From contig NZ_PJRO01000005.1 of the NCBI RefSeq assembly GCF_002858745.1, forward strand, positions 130,865 through 194,864: a stretch of 64,000 nt of DNA, read 5' to 3'. The number at the start of each line of letters is the position of its first letter. Within the stretch, counting starts at the first letter, position 1. Made by a program: the position numbers and the translations under genes. Below the pieces are notes generated by a model. That model was given only the letters and a program-made list of their open reading frames with translations, had not been told where the DNA came from and did no database searches. This DNA comes from Mesorhizobium loti. Its GTDB lineage: Bacteria; Pseudomonadota; Alphaproteobacteria; Rhizobiales; Rhizobiaceae. Below, in pieces: positions 27,402 through 35,667 of this stretch.

Positions 27402-28691
27402 TCAGCGATAATCCTGGAGGATGCGTTCGGCTTCCTGCTGTGCGGCTGCCAGGGCATCCGCCGGTGTCTTGGCACCGGTGAGTGCTGCCTCGATGGCGTC
27501 GTCGATGACGCGTGCGACGCGCTGGTTCTCATGCGTCGACAGTTCCGGAACCATGTGGGGGATCTGGTCGTGCGGGACGGCCGCGCCCGGAAATTCCTTC
27601 ACATAGGCCTGCATTGCGTCCGTATTCCACGCATCATCGCGCGGGGCGATGTAACCGGTCTTGATGCTCCATTCCGCCGACTGGTCGGCCGAGGTCAGCC
27701 ATTTGACGAACTGGAACGCCGCTTCCTGCTTCTCAGGCGCCGTGCCGTTGAAGATGTAGAGATTGCCGCCGCTGGTCGGCGCACCGCGCTTCTTGTGTTC
27801 CGGCAGCATCTGCACACCAAAGGGGAACGGCGCGTTGGTCTTCACATTGGTCAGGTTGCCGCTTGTCGTGGTGAACATGGCCGCGCGGCCCTCGAAGAAG
27901 TCCTTCGGGTTGGTCGCCCATTCGATCACGCCGGGTTTCATGACCTTGTGCTTCAGCGCGAGATCGGTCCAGTATTGCAGCGCTTCGACCACTTCCGGCG
28001 CATCGAAATAGGTCTTGTCCCCCGTCGGCTCGGCGATGGTGCCGCCGTTCTGCGCGACATAACCCTGCAGCAGCCAGTAGGAGGTCAGCGATGACGGCAC
28101 CTGCATGCCCCAACGCGTGACATTGCCGTTGGTGTCGCGCCTGGTCAGCCTGGTGGCGAAGTCGACGACCTCTTCCCAGTTCTGCGGGCCGGCGTCTGGA
28201 TTGAGGCCTGCCTCCTTGAAAGCGTCCTTGTTCCAGAAGAACACGGTGGTGCCGCGCTGGAACGGGATGCCCCAGGTCTTGGCGTCGCTCTGGCTGTTGG
28301 TCATGAAGACAGGCGAGAAGCCCTTCAGCCAGGCCTTGTCCTCGTCGGTCTTGATGAAGCCGTCGAGCGGTGCGATCGCGCCTTCGTCGATCAGCGTGAA
28401 CAGGTCCGCCGACAGCATCACCGCCACTTCCGGCGGTTGGCCGGCCTTGTAGGCGGCAAGCGATTTGCTGATCGTTTCGGAATAGGTGCCGGAATAGATC
28501 GCCTTCACCTTGATGTCGGGATGGCTGGCCTCGAAGCGGCTGATCAGGTCATCGACGATCTTGGTGACGGGCCCGCCGATCGCCACGGGATAATAGAAGT
28601 TGACTTCGACCGGTGCGGCCTGCGCTGCACCGAACGTGAAGGTGGTGCCGAGCAGGATGGTGCCCAGCCAGTTGCCGTAATGGGTCCGCAT
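27402..28691 (-). CDS. extracellular solute-binding protein, UgpB-like
   Basis: A 429-residue family 1 solute-binding protein. A signal peptide (MRTHYGNWLGTILLGTTFTF, cleaved near AQAA) leads to FYYPVAIGGPVTKIVDDLISRFEASHPDIKVKAIYSG and IPFQRGTTVFFWNKDAFKEAG. This resembles UgpB, which binds glycerol-3-phosphate and glycerophosphodiesters in the periplasm. The gene order binding protein, two permeases, with the ATPase gene just upstream, is the ugp layout. The context supports a phosphodiester-type ligand but the exact one is unknown. Confidence 0.85.
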   Translation of the reverse strand: MRTHYGNWLGTILLGTTFTFGAAQAAPVEVNFYYPVAIGGPVTKIVDDLISRFEASHPDIKVKAIYSGTYSETISKSLAAYKAGQPPEVAVMLSADLFTLIDEGAIAPLDGFIKTDEDKAWLKGFSPVFMTNSQSDAKTWGIPFQRGTTVFFWNKDAFKEAGLNPDAGPQNWEEVVDFATRLTRRDTNGNVTRWGMQVPSSLTSYWLLQGYVAQNGGTIAEPTGDKTYFDAPEVVEALQYWTDLALKHKVMKPGVIEWATNPKDFFEGRAAMFTTTSGNLTNVKTNAPFPFGVQMLPEHKKRGAPTSGGNLYIFNGTAPEKQEAAFQFVKWLTSADQSAEWSIKTGYIAPRDDAWNTDAMQAYVKEFPGAAVPHDQIPHMVPELSTHENQRVARVIDDAIEAALTGAKTPADALAAAQQEAERILQDYR

Positions 28692-28740
28692 CGTTTCCTC
28701 CGGTTTTGATGCTTGTTGTTATTTGTGTGCGAGCGCTTCG

Positions 28741-29835
28741 TCAGGTCGCGACGCGCAATGCCGGTTCCGCCTGCCGCACCAGCACCTTGCGCTCGACCCG
28801 TTGGCTTTGCGCTTCGTCGAAGATGTGCATGGCTTCGGGCAGCCAGCCGAGCCGGACCGTGTCGCCGACCGTGTGGCGGCGGATGCCTTCGACCCGCACC
28901 AGCAGCAGCTGGTCGCCCACGGCACATTCCAGGATGCTGTCGGCGCCGTGATATTCGATGCTGCGGATCGTGGCGGGTACGATGCCCTCGCGCTCGATGC
29001 GGATTTCTTCCGGCCGCAGCCCGAGCAGCAGCCCGTCGCCGCTTCCTTCTACCAGGGCCGGTCCTTGTGAGCCCTTGACGATGGCGCCGCCCTTGCCGTT
29101 GGCGAGCGCGATCAGGTTCATCGGCGGCGTGCCGATGAAGCGCGCTGCGAACGAAGTCGCCGGCTTCAGGTAGAGATCGACCGGAGCCGCCTTCTGCTCG
29201 ATGCTGCCGCCGCGCATCAGGATGACCTGGTCGGCCAGGCTCATCGCCTCGATCTGGTCATGCGTCACATAGACCATCGTCATGTTGAGCGACTGCTGGA
29301 TGGAACGGATTTCCTTGCGCATCTCGTGACGCAACTGCGCGTCGAGATTGGAGAGCGGCTCGTCCATGAGGCAGATCGGCGCCTCGGCGACGATCGCCCT
29401 TCCAAGCGCTACCCGTTGCTGCTGGCCGCCGGAAAGCTGCGAGGGCTTGCGTTCCAGCAAGGCGCCCAGCCCGAGAATGTCGGCCGCTTTCCTGAGCCGC
29501 CGCGTCCGCTCCGCGGCCGGGACGCGCCTGACCTTGAGGCCGAACAGGATGTTTTCGGCAACGGAGAGGTGCGGGAACAGCGCGTAATTCTGGAACACCA
29601 TCGCCAGGCCGCGCCTGGCGGGCGGCGCGGTGGTGACGTCCCTGCCGCCGATCAGGATCTGACCGGAGGTGGCGGCGTCGAGGCCGGCGATCAGCCTGAG
29701 CGTTGTCGACTTGCCACAGCCGGATGGCCCCAGCAGCACGGTGAGCGTGCCGGGCGCGACAGTGAAGCTGACGTCCCTGACCGCATCGAAGGTCGCCCAT
29801 CGCTTGTGGAGATTCTTGATCTCGATGCCGGACAT
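28741..29835 (-). CDS. ABC importer ATPase, UgpC/MalK-like
   Basis: A 364-residue ATPase. Walker A is LLGPSGCGKSTT, the signature is LSGGQQQRVALGRAI, Walker B is ICLMDEPLSNLD and the switch His is in VTHDQ. A C-terminal regulatory TOBE-type domain follows (LLLGLRPEEIRIEREG). The start at 29835 has GGGAGG before it. It is the first gene of the operon and lies back to back with the metallophosphoesterase gene, so both units probably share one control region. Confidence 0.9.
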   Translation of the reverse strand: MSGIEIKNLHKRWATFDAVRDVSFTVAPGTLTVLLGPSGCGKSTTLRLIAGLDAATSGQILIGGRDVTTAPPARRGLAMVFQNYALFPHLSVAENILFGLKVRRVPAAERTRRLRKAADILGLGALLERKPSQLSGGQQQRVALGRAIVAEAPICLMDEPLSNLDAQLRHEMRKEIRSIQQSLNMTMVYVTHDQIEAMSLADQVILMRGGSIEQKAAPVDLYLKPATSFAARFIGTPPMNLIALANGKGGAIVKGSQGPALVEGSGDGLLLGLRPEEIRIEREGIVPATIRSIEYHGADSILECAVGDQLLLVRVEGIRRHTVGDTVRLGWLPEAMHIFDEAQSQRVERKVLVRQAEPALRVAT

Positions 29836-29911
29836 CGTCACGCCTCCCTCTTTGCGTGCCTGGCCACCCATGGCCAATAAGGCGGGCGGTTTGTGACGCC
29901 AGTCAATCAGT

Positions 29912-29948
29912 ATTGAACTATTTCTTCATCGTCAATACAATTGTACAA
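29912..29948. promoter_or_regulatory. possible SorC-type operator between importer and phosphodiesterase
   Basis: ATTGAACTATTTCTTCAT (29912-29929) has outward TGAAC/TTCA elements, and the palindrome TTGTACAA (29941-29948) follows. TTGTTCAA and TTGTACAT occur in front of the SorC gene. The 168-bp gap is AT-rich and probably holds both divergent promoters. Confidence 0.35.
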
Positions 29949-30003
29949 ATCCGGAGGAGAGCTCCTGGACCCGCCTGTTCCATTCGCCGATACGAGAGAC
30001 CCC

Positions 30004-30849
30004 ATGAACCCCATTCGCATCCTGCAACTGTCCGACACCCACCTTTCGCCGCGCACACAACGTTTCCACGAAAACAACGAGATGATGATTGACGTGCTCA
30101 AGGCATCCGATCATGACCTCATCATCCACACCGGCGACATCTCGCTGGATGGCATCCGCTTCGAGGAGGATTACCCTTTCTGTCGCGAGTTCCTCAGCCG
30201 CGCGGGCAAGACCATCCACTATCTGCCCGGCAACCACGATGTCGGCGACAACCCGCGCCTGTCGCAGCCGGAGACGGTGATGGGCAGCGCCATCAGCCCG
30301 ACGCGGCTCGATCGCTACAGGCGCTATTATGGTGACGACAAATGGGTCGTCGACAGCGGCAACTGGCGGCTGCTCGGCATCAATTCGCTGCGCATCGGCT
30401 CGGGCCTGGATGGCGAACAGCAGCAATATGAATGGATCGAAAGCCAGCTCGCCATGCTTGGTGACAGGCACCTGGCGCTCTTCACCCACCAGCCGCTGTT
30501 CGTCGACACGCCGGAAAACACCGAGCTGACCTACTGGACCGTCGACCCGGTCGGCCGCGGCAACCTGGCCGGACTGATCGAGCATCCGCGCTTGCGGCTG
30601 ATTGCCAGTGGTCACCTGCATCAGCAGCGCTCGCGCAGCTACGGCGACATCCAGCTCGAATGGTGTTCCTCGATCGCCTTCACGACGCGTGAGGAGCTGG
30701 TGCCGGAAATGGGCGGCACCCGCCAGGTCGGCTATCTCGAGCATGTCCTGCACGACGACGGGCGCGTGCAGACGAAGCCGCTGGCGCTGCCGGATTTCGT
30801 CAACAGCTATCTCGATGACTGCCTGCTGGAGGTCTACCCGAAATACTGA
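30004..30849 (+). CDS. metallophosphoesterase, GpdQ/CpdA-like phosphodiesterase
   Basis: A 281-residue calcineurin-like phosphoesterase. The metal ligands are in order: LSDTH (Asp11, His13), HTGDIS (Asp45), PGNHD (Asn77, His78), FTHQP and SGHLH. The class includes cyclic nucleotide and glycerophosphodiester phosphodiesterases. There is no signal peptide, so it acts in the cytoplasm on an imported compound. It is divergent from the Ugp-like importer and convergent with a SurE nucleotidase, which supports scavenging of phosphodiesters or nucleotides. The start at 30004 precedes the conserved domain directly. Confidence 0.87.
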   Translation: MNPIRILQLSDTHLSPRTQRFHENNEMMIDVLKASDHDLIIHTGDISLDGIRFEEDYPFCREFLSRAGKTIHYLPGNHDVGDNPRLSQPETVMGSAISPTRLDRYRRYYGDDKWVVDSGNWRLLGINSLRIGSGLDGEQQQYEWIESQLAMLGDRHLALFTHQPLFVDTPENTELTYWTVDPVGRGNLAGLIEHPRLRLIASGHLHQQRSRSYGDIQLEWCSSIAFTTREELVPEMGGTRQVGYLEHVLHDDGRVQTKPLALPDFVNSYLDDCLLEVYPKY

Positions 30850-30859
30850 GCAATGTGGC

Positions 30860-30884
30860 GGGAGGAGCCGCCGCTCCTCCCTTT
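30860..30884. terminator. terminator between convergent phosphoesterase and SurE genes
   Basis: GGGAGGAGC and GCTCCTCCC form a perfect 9-bp stem around CGCC, followed by TTT on the plus strand. It fills the 43-bp gap and can serve the plus-strand gene. Confidence 0.7.
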
Positions 30885-30892
30885 GTTGCTGT

Positions 30893-31654
30893 TCAGGCTG
30901 AAACGGCCATTTCCGGCTCCTCGAACAGCGCGCTTGCCGGCACGGCGGCATGCCCCATCCAGTTGAGGCAGGTGACTGAGGCAACGCCTGCATCGATCAG
31001 GCTGTTTTCGTCGCCGGGGCTGCTGAAATAATTGCGGTCGGCCAGCGGTTCGATATCGGCGCTGGTTTCGGTCTCGGCGTGGATGATGACGCGGGTCGCG
31101 CATTTGTCGCGGCCGATGCGTGCCGCGCGCACCGGCGCCGGCACCTTGCGCGGAAGATTGACGCTCAGCCAGTGACCATCCAGTGCCCACTCCTGCCTGG
31201 ATTGCCAGAACCCCTCGATCCTGGCAGCCAGCCAGTCGAGAGCGGCATCGTCATAGTCCTGGCTGTCGCGCGGCATGGAAAAGGCAATTCCGGGCATGCC
31301 GGACAATGCTGCTTCGCGCGCCACCGCCATGGTGCCGGAATAGGCGACGTCCTCGGCGACGTTGCGTCCCTCATTGATGCCCGAAAGCACCAGATCCGGT
31401 CGTGGAGCATCGCGGAAAACCCAGTGCATGCCGGCAATCACGCAATCGGCCGGCGTCCCTGAACACTGGAACCGGCGTGGCGCCAGCCGCTCCACCGTGA
31501 AGCTCTGCCGCATCGTGATCGAATGGCCGAAGCCGCTGCGGTTGCCGCTCGGCGCGATGACCCAGACGTCGTCGCTGAGACGTCTGGCCGCCTTCTCCAA
31601 CACAGCCAGTCCTGGCGCGTCGATCCCGTCATCATTGGAAAGGAGTATTCGCAT
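30893..31654 (-). CDS. surE: SurE-like 5'/3'-nucleotidase
   Basis: A 253-residue SurE-family phosphatase. It starts MRILLSNDDGIDAPG with the metal-binding Asp-Asp pair, then IAPSGNRSGFGHSIT, CSGTPADCV and LVLSGINEGRNV. SurE dephosphorylates nucleoside monophosphates and short polyphosphates in the cytoplasm. This copy lies beside a phosphodiesterase and a SorC regulator rather than in the usual pcm/nlpD neighbourhood, so it may be a specialised paralogue that removes phosphate from imported or hydrolysed nucleotides. Confidence 0.88.
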   Translation of the reverse strand: MRILLSNDDGIDAPGLAVLEKAARRLSDDVWVIAPSGNRSGFGHSITMRQSFTVERLAPRRFQCSGTPADCVIAGMHWVFRDAPRPDLVLSGINEGRNVAEDVAYSGTMAVAREAALSGMPGIAFSMPRDSQDYDDAALDWLAARIEGFWQSRQEWALDGHWLSVNLPRKVPAPVRAARIGRDKCATRVIIHAETETSADIEPLADRNYFSSPGDENSLIDAGVASVTCLNWMGHAAVPASALFEEPEMAVSA

Positions 31655-31761
31655 CGGTGCTCTCTTGCTTGCTTCTATGGTTCAAAAAGTGCTTCCGATG
31701 GTTCAAGCGGCCATCGGCCGCCGACCGCGACGAAACAAGGCTTGCTTCATCGGAAGAGTTT

Positions 31762-31810
31762 TGTACATTTATCGCATAAAGAGCATTATTGTTCAATTTT
31801 GTGAATGGCC
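31762..31810. promoter_or_regulatory. possible SorC operators upstream of surE and the SorC gene
   Basis: The AT-rich stretch contains TTGTACAT (31762-31769) and TTGTTCAA (31790-31797) followed by TTTTGTGAA. The related palindrome TTGTACAA lies at 29941. Two direct copies of ATGGTTCAA lie at about 31677 and 31698 nearer surE. The 252-bp gap holds no gene. Confidence 0.35.
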
Positions 31811-31906
31811 TTATCCTGCGTTTTCGAAAAATGCCGCGTTATGAAAGGTGCGATTGCGTGATTTCCGTCCGGCGCCAAATCGCCTAAATCAGATTGGGGG
31901 AAGAAG

Positions 31907-32896
31907 GTGACGGGTTTGGAAAAGACGCCGAAACGAACGAAATTTCAGACCGACCAGGACGAGCTGAAAATCAGGGCGGCTTACCTCTATTATGTCGAGG
32001 GCCGCACCCAGGAGCAGGTCGCGCAGCATCTGGGCATCAGCCGCATCAAGGCGCTGCGGCTGCTGGCCGCGACCCGCGAAGACGGCACGGTGCAGATATC
32101 CATCAATTCGCCGGCCGAATCGATGATCCGCCTGCAGCGGGCGCTGGAGGATCATCTCGGCCTTGCCGAGGCGATCGTGGTGCCGGCTGCCGGCCAGGAA
32201 GAAGAAAGCATCGCCACCGTCGTCGGTCACGCCACCGGCCGCTACATTTCGGAACAGGTCAACAATGGCCTGTCGATCGGCGTCGGCTGGGGCGCCACGC
32301 TTCAGGTCTGCATGCGTTCGCTGATCTGGCGCGAGGTCGAGGACATGACGGTGATCTCGCTGCTGGGCGGCCTGACCCACGCGACCGCTCACAACCCTTC
32401 TGCGGTTGCCTGGCGCCTGGCCGAATTCTACGGCACCGAACTCTACCAGATCACGGCGCCGGTCTTTGTGCCGAACAGCGACCTCGCCCAGGCTTTGTGG
32501 GCGCAGGACGACCTGCGCCGGCTTTACGAGCGGGCACGCGCCGTCGACATCGCCTTGCTGAGCGTCGGCGACGTTTCCAACCAGGCTTCGATCTTCCGGC
32601 GCGGAATTCTCGACTGGGCGGACGCGAAAAGCCTCAAGGAGGCAGGAGCGGTCGGCGATGTGCTCTGCCATTTCGTCGATACCGAAGGCCGGGTGATCGA
32701 CCATCCCGTCAACCGCCGCGCCATGGCCATCAGTCCAGCTGACATACGCAACGTGCCAAAGGTGATCATCTCGTCAGGTGGGCTGCGCAAGGTCAACGCC
32801 ATCCGTGCCGGCATCGCCGCGACGGATGCCAGGCTGCTGATCACCGATACGACGGCGGCCGAAGCACTGCTGGAATTGCCGCCGCTGAAGCGCTGA
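31907..32896 (+). CDS. SorC-family sugar-binding transcriptional regulator
   Basis: A 329-residue regulator. GTG at 31907 follows GGGGGAAGAAG. The N-terminal HTH is ELKIRAAYLYYVEGRTQEQVAQHLGISRIKALRLLA. A sugar-phosphate-binding domain of about 260 residues follows, with SIGVGWGATLQ, TVISLLGG and IDIALLSVGDVS-like segments (here VDIALLSVGDVS) and IISSGGLRKVNAIRAGI. SorC/DeoR-type effectors are usually phosphorylated sugars. It is divergent from surE and is the likely controller of the importer, phosphodiesterase and surE units. Confidence 0.9.
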   Translation: MTGLEKTPKRTKFQTDQDELKIRAAYLYYVEGRTQEQVAQHLGISRIKALRLLAATREDGTVQISINSPAESMIRLQRALEDHLGLAEAIVVPAAGQEEESIATVVGHATGRYISEQVNNGLSIGVGWGATLQVCMRSLIWREVEDMTVISLLGGLTHATAHNPSAVAWRLAEFYGTELYQITAPVFVPNSDLAQALWAQDDLRRLYERARAVDIALLSVGDVSNQASIFRRGILDWADAKSLKEAGAVGDVLCHFVDTEGRVIDHPVNRRAMAISPADIRNVPKVIISSGGLRKVNAIRAGIAATDARLLITDTTAAEALLELPPLKR

Positions 32897-32897
32897 G

Positions 32898-32924
32898 GAC
32901 ACCGGCAGCAGTCCTGCCGGTGTC
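32898..32924 (+). terminator. hairpin after the SorC gene
   Basis: GACACCGGCAG and CTGCCGGTGTC form a perfect 11-bp stem around CAGTC, starting two bases after the stop codon. No T-run follows. Confidence 0.65.
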
Positions 32925-32986
32925 ACATTGGAAAATGTCGCCGGCGAACGAATGCTCCAAGTGAGTTCGCTGCCGCCGGCGACGCC

Positions 32987-33535
32987 TCAGCTTTCGATGA
33001 ATTCCGCAAAACCGGCCATGAAATCGCCGAGCCGTGCCAATGTCGCCTCGTCGGTCAGGTTGCCGTCATGATCGAACACCGTGCCGGCGCGGGCGACCAG
33101 CATGCGCCCGGCCGACCAGTGACGTGTGCCCAGCGTGCGCAGCACCGGCAGCCAGTCGTTCTGCGACAGCACGGTGCCGAAGCCGCCCGGCGAGGCGCCG
33201 AGCAGCGCCACCGGCTTGCCGCCGAAATGCCTGGGTATTTCGTTGGCCGGGCGGCTCATCCAGTCGATGGCGTTCTTGAACACGCCGGGAATGCCGTTGT
33301 TGTATTCCGGCGTGACCAAGAGCAGCCCGTCGGCGGCAAGCAGGCTGGACTTCAGCGCCTGCACTGCGGGCGGAATGCCATGCGCGGCTTCGTCGTCGGC
33401 ATTGTAAAGCGGCACGTCATGGATCGAGCCGATGACGACATTCGCCATTGGCGAAGCCGCTGCGGCCGCCCTGAGCAGGCCCGCATTGAAGGAAGCCTGC
33501 CGCAGGCTGCCGGACAGTCCGAGGATGGTGGTCAT
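32987..33535 (-). CDS. NADPH-dependent FMN reductase (azoreductase/quinone-reductase type)
   Basis: A 182-residue flavodoxin-fold reductase. It has ILGLSGSLRQASFN for FMN phosphate, TPEYNNGIPGVFKNAIDW, and LLGASPGGFGT. The start at 33535 has GAGGAGA upstream. It transfers hydride from NAD(P)H to FMN, quinones or azo compounds. It follows the MhqO-like dioxygenase gene by 67 bp on the same strand, so the two probably form one operon for reducing and then cleaving quinone-like compounds. Confidence 0.87.
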   Translation of the reverse strand: MTTILGLSGSLRQASFNAGLLRAAAAASPMANVVIGSIHDVPLYNADDEAAHGIPPAVQALKSSLLAADGLLLVTPEYNNGIPGVFKNAIDWMSRPANEIPRHFGGKPVALLGASPGGFGTVLSQNDWLPVLRTLGTRHWSAGRMLVARAGTVFDHDGNLTDEATLARLGDFMAGFAEFIES

Positions 33536-33602
33536 GGTTACGATTCTCCTCAATGCAGGTCTCGCGGCGAATATCGCCACGAGACCTGCTTTTAGTATGG
33601 CT

Positions 33603-34550
33603 CTAATCCAACGGTTTCAGCTTCGCCTCGATCGCGGCGCGCTTGCCTTCCAGGAAGGGCGGCAGCGCGAGACGCTCGCCGAGGCTTTCCAGCGGCTCGT
33701 CGGCGGTGAAGCCGGGGCCGTCGGTGGCGATCTCGAACAGGTTGCCGCCGGGCTCGCGGAAATAGAGCGAGCGGAAATAATAACGCTCGACCTCGCCGGA
33801 ACTCGGAATCCTGAACTCCGAAAGCCGTGCCGCCCAGTCGCGGATCGCCGGCACGTCCGGCGTGCGGAACGCGACATGGTGGACGGCGCCGGCACCCTGC
33901 CGCGCGATCGGCAGATCGGGCTGCACGGCGACATGCAGTTCGGCCGCCGGGCCGCCTTCTCCCATCGCGTAGACATGGACGTCGCCCTGTCCGTCAGGAG
34001 AGGCATAGTGCCGTTCCTGCTTCATGTTCAGCACGCGCGTCAGCACCGCATCGGTCGGCCCGAGCGTCGGCACCGAGATGGTGATCGGGCCGAGGCCGCG
34101 GATCTGGTGGCCGGCAGGCACCGGGCTGCGCTCCCAGGCATGGGCTTCGCCACGGCCGCCATCGTCGATCAGCCGGAAGCGCTGGCCTTCCGCGTCCTCG
34201 AATTCGATCGTGGCGCGGCCGTCGATCGTCTTGATGCCATCGGCGGTCACGCCGGTGTCGCTGAAGCGGGCGGCCCAGTAGTTCAGGCTTTCCTCGCCGG
34301 ATACGCGCAGGCCGGTACGGCTGATCGAATGCGTGCCGCGCCGTTCGGGCGCAACCGGCCAGTCGAAGAAGGTGAGGTCGGTGCCCGGCGTCGCTTCGCC
34401 GTCGGCATAGAACAGGTGATAGGCGTTGGTGTCGTCCTGGTTGACGGTCTTCTTGACCAGCCGCAGGCCGAGCGTCTCGGTGTAGAAACGTTTGTTGGCG
34501 GGCGCGTTCGCGGTGATCGCCGTCAGATGGTGGATACCGGTCAGGTTCAT
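33603..34550 (-). CDS. ring-cleaving dioxygenase, MhqO-like
   Basis: A 315-residue VOC-fold dioxygenase of the MhqO/LinE/PcpA type. It has two repeated modules, with metal ligands expected in [16 protein letters not shown] and [15 protein letters not shown] at 34550 is the start because AAGGAG lies eight bases upstream; a GTG three codons earlier overlaps that site. It is a stand-alone paralogue of the dioxygenase half of the fusion at 24018. The upstream gap carries two GTTCGCGA-type palindromes shared with the divergent LysR gene. The likely substrates are hydroquinones or catechols. Confidence 0.87.
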   Translation of the reverse strand: MNLTGIHHLTAITANAPANKRFYTETLGLRLVKKTVNQDDTNAYHLFYADGEATPGTDLTFFDWPVAPERRGTHSISRTGLRVSGEESLNYWAARFSDTGVTADGIKTIDGRATIEFEDAEGQRFRLIDDGGRGEAHAWERSPVPAGHQIRGLGPITISVPTLGPTDAVLTRVLNMKQERHYASPDGQGDVHVYAMGEGGPAAELHVAVQPDLPIARQGAGAVHHVAFRTPDVPAIRDWAARLSEFRIPSSGEVERYYFRSLYFREPGGNLFEIATDGPGFTADEPLESLGERLALPPFLEGKRAAIEAKLKPLD

Positions 34551-34650
34551 CTCGGTCACTCCTTATAGGTCGCGACCACAAAGATCGCTTGTTGCAGCGA
34601 ATATGAGCGCCTTGTGCGATGTTGTTTAGCCGCTATCCGGCGGACCCGGC

Positions 34651-34720
34651 GTTCGCGAATCGCGAACGCCCAGGCATCGGAAAACCGTTCGCGATTCACG
34701 AACGGTTTTCCGATGCCTGG
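34651..34720. promoter_or_regulatory. two operator palindromes, the second inside a 51-bp inverted repeat
   Basis: GTTCGCGAATCGCGAAC lies at 34651-34667 and GTTCGCGATTCACGAAC at 34687-34703, with centres 36 bp apart. Both contain T-N11-A LysR boxes. The second is the centre of a perfect 22-bp inverted repeat (34670-34691 with 34699-34720, 7-base spacer). The sites lie about 100-150 bp before the dioxygenase start and 28-97 bp before the LysR start. Confidence 0.75.
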
Positions 34721-34747
34721 TCAGTCCAAATCGGATAGAACCGCGAC

Positions 34748-35662
34748 ATGAAATGGTCGGTCGAGGAAATCAGGACGTTCCTGGATGTGATGGAGGCGGG
34801 CACCGTCTCGGGAGCCGCCGCACGCTCCAATTTGTCGAAGTCGGTCATCAGCAAGCGCATCACCGATCTCGAGGCCGCACTCGGCACTGCCTTGTTCAGG
34901 CGCCATGCCGGACGCATCACGCCGACGGAAAGCGCTGAGGAACTGGCGCTCAGGCTTCGCCCGGCGCTGGCGGAAATGAACGATGCCGTCGAAAGTGCCG
35001 CCTGGGGCATGGCCGGCCTCAGGGGATCGCTTGCCATTGCAGCACCGATGAGCTTCGGCATCAGCCATCTCAGCCCCGTGGTCGCCGACTTCGCGCGCCA
35101 GCATCCCGAGCTTGCCATCACGCTCGACTATGACGACAGGACGGTCGACCTCGTGCGCGGGCGGTTCGACCTGGCGGTCAGGATCGGCCAGCTGCGCGAT
35201 TCCGGGCTGATCGTGCGCAAGCTCTGCGAAGACCCCAGGGTCGTCGTTGCGAGCCCCGACTATCTGGCCCGGCGCGGTATGCCGGAAAGCCTCGCCGACC
35301 TGCAGGCACATGCCAGCATCGGCTATCTCAATGTCCATGCCGCCAGCGTCTGGCAGTTCCAGGGCGAGGACGGAACGCCGACCGGGGTGGCGATGCAAAG
35401 CCGTGTCACGGCGAACAATGGCGAGGCCATGCGTGACATGGCCATTGCCGGCCTCGGCGTCGCGCTGCTGCCGCTGTTCGTTGCCCATGATGCGCTGCGG
35501 CAGGGCCGTCTGGTCAGGATCGCGCCGAAGCTGACGCCTGTGCCCTTGCCGATTTCGGTCGTCTGGCCGCCGGTCAAGCCGATGCCGATGAAACTGCGCG
35601 CGATCGTGGATCATCTGGCCAGGGCTTTTACCGAGCGTCCGCCCTGGCTGGATAAGACCTGA
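34748..35662 (+). CDS. LysR-family regulator, probable controller of quinone/dioxygenase genes
   Basis: A 304-residue LysR regulator with the winged helix MKWSVEEIRTFLDVMEAG, SKSVISKRITDLEAALGTALFRR, and an effector domain (LAIAAPMSFGISHLSPVVADF, VRGRFDLAVRIGQL) of the CrgA/DsdC-like subgroup. It is divergent from the MhqO-like dioxygenase. The two strong palindromes between them are its probable sites. The ligand may be a quinone or aromatic compound; this is inferred from the neighbours. Confidence 0.88.
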   Translation: MKWSVEEIRTFLDVMEAGTVSGAAARSNLSKSVISKRITDLEAALGTALFRRHAGRITPTESAEELALRLRPALAEMNDAVESAAWGMAGLRGSLAIAAPMSFGISHLSPVVADFARQHPELAITLDYDDRTVDLVRGRFDLAVRIGQLRDSGLIVRKLCEDPRVVVASPDYLARRGMPESLADLQAHASIGYLNVHAASVWQFQGEDGTPTGVAMQSRVTANNGEAMRDMAIAGLGVALLPLFVAHDALRQGRLVRIAPKLTPVPLPISVVWPPVKPMPMKLRAIVDHLARAFTERPPWLDKT

Positions 35663-35667
35663 AGCGC

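Noticed and set aside
32987..34550. Reading the FMN reductase/dioxygenase pair as a direct copy of Bacillus mhqNO
   Set aside because: MhqN is a nitroreductase and the reductase here has the flavodoxin fold, so only the dioxygenase is a true counterpart.
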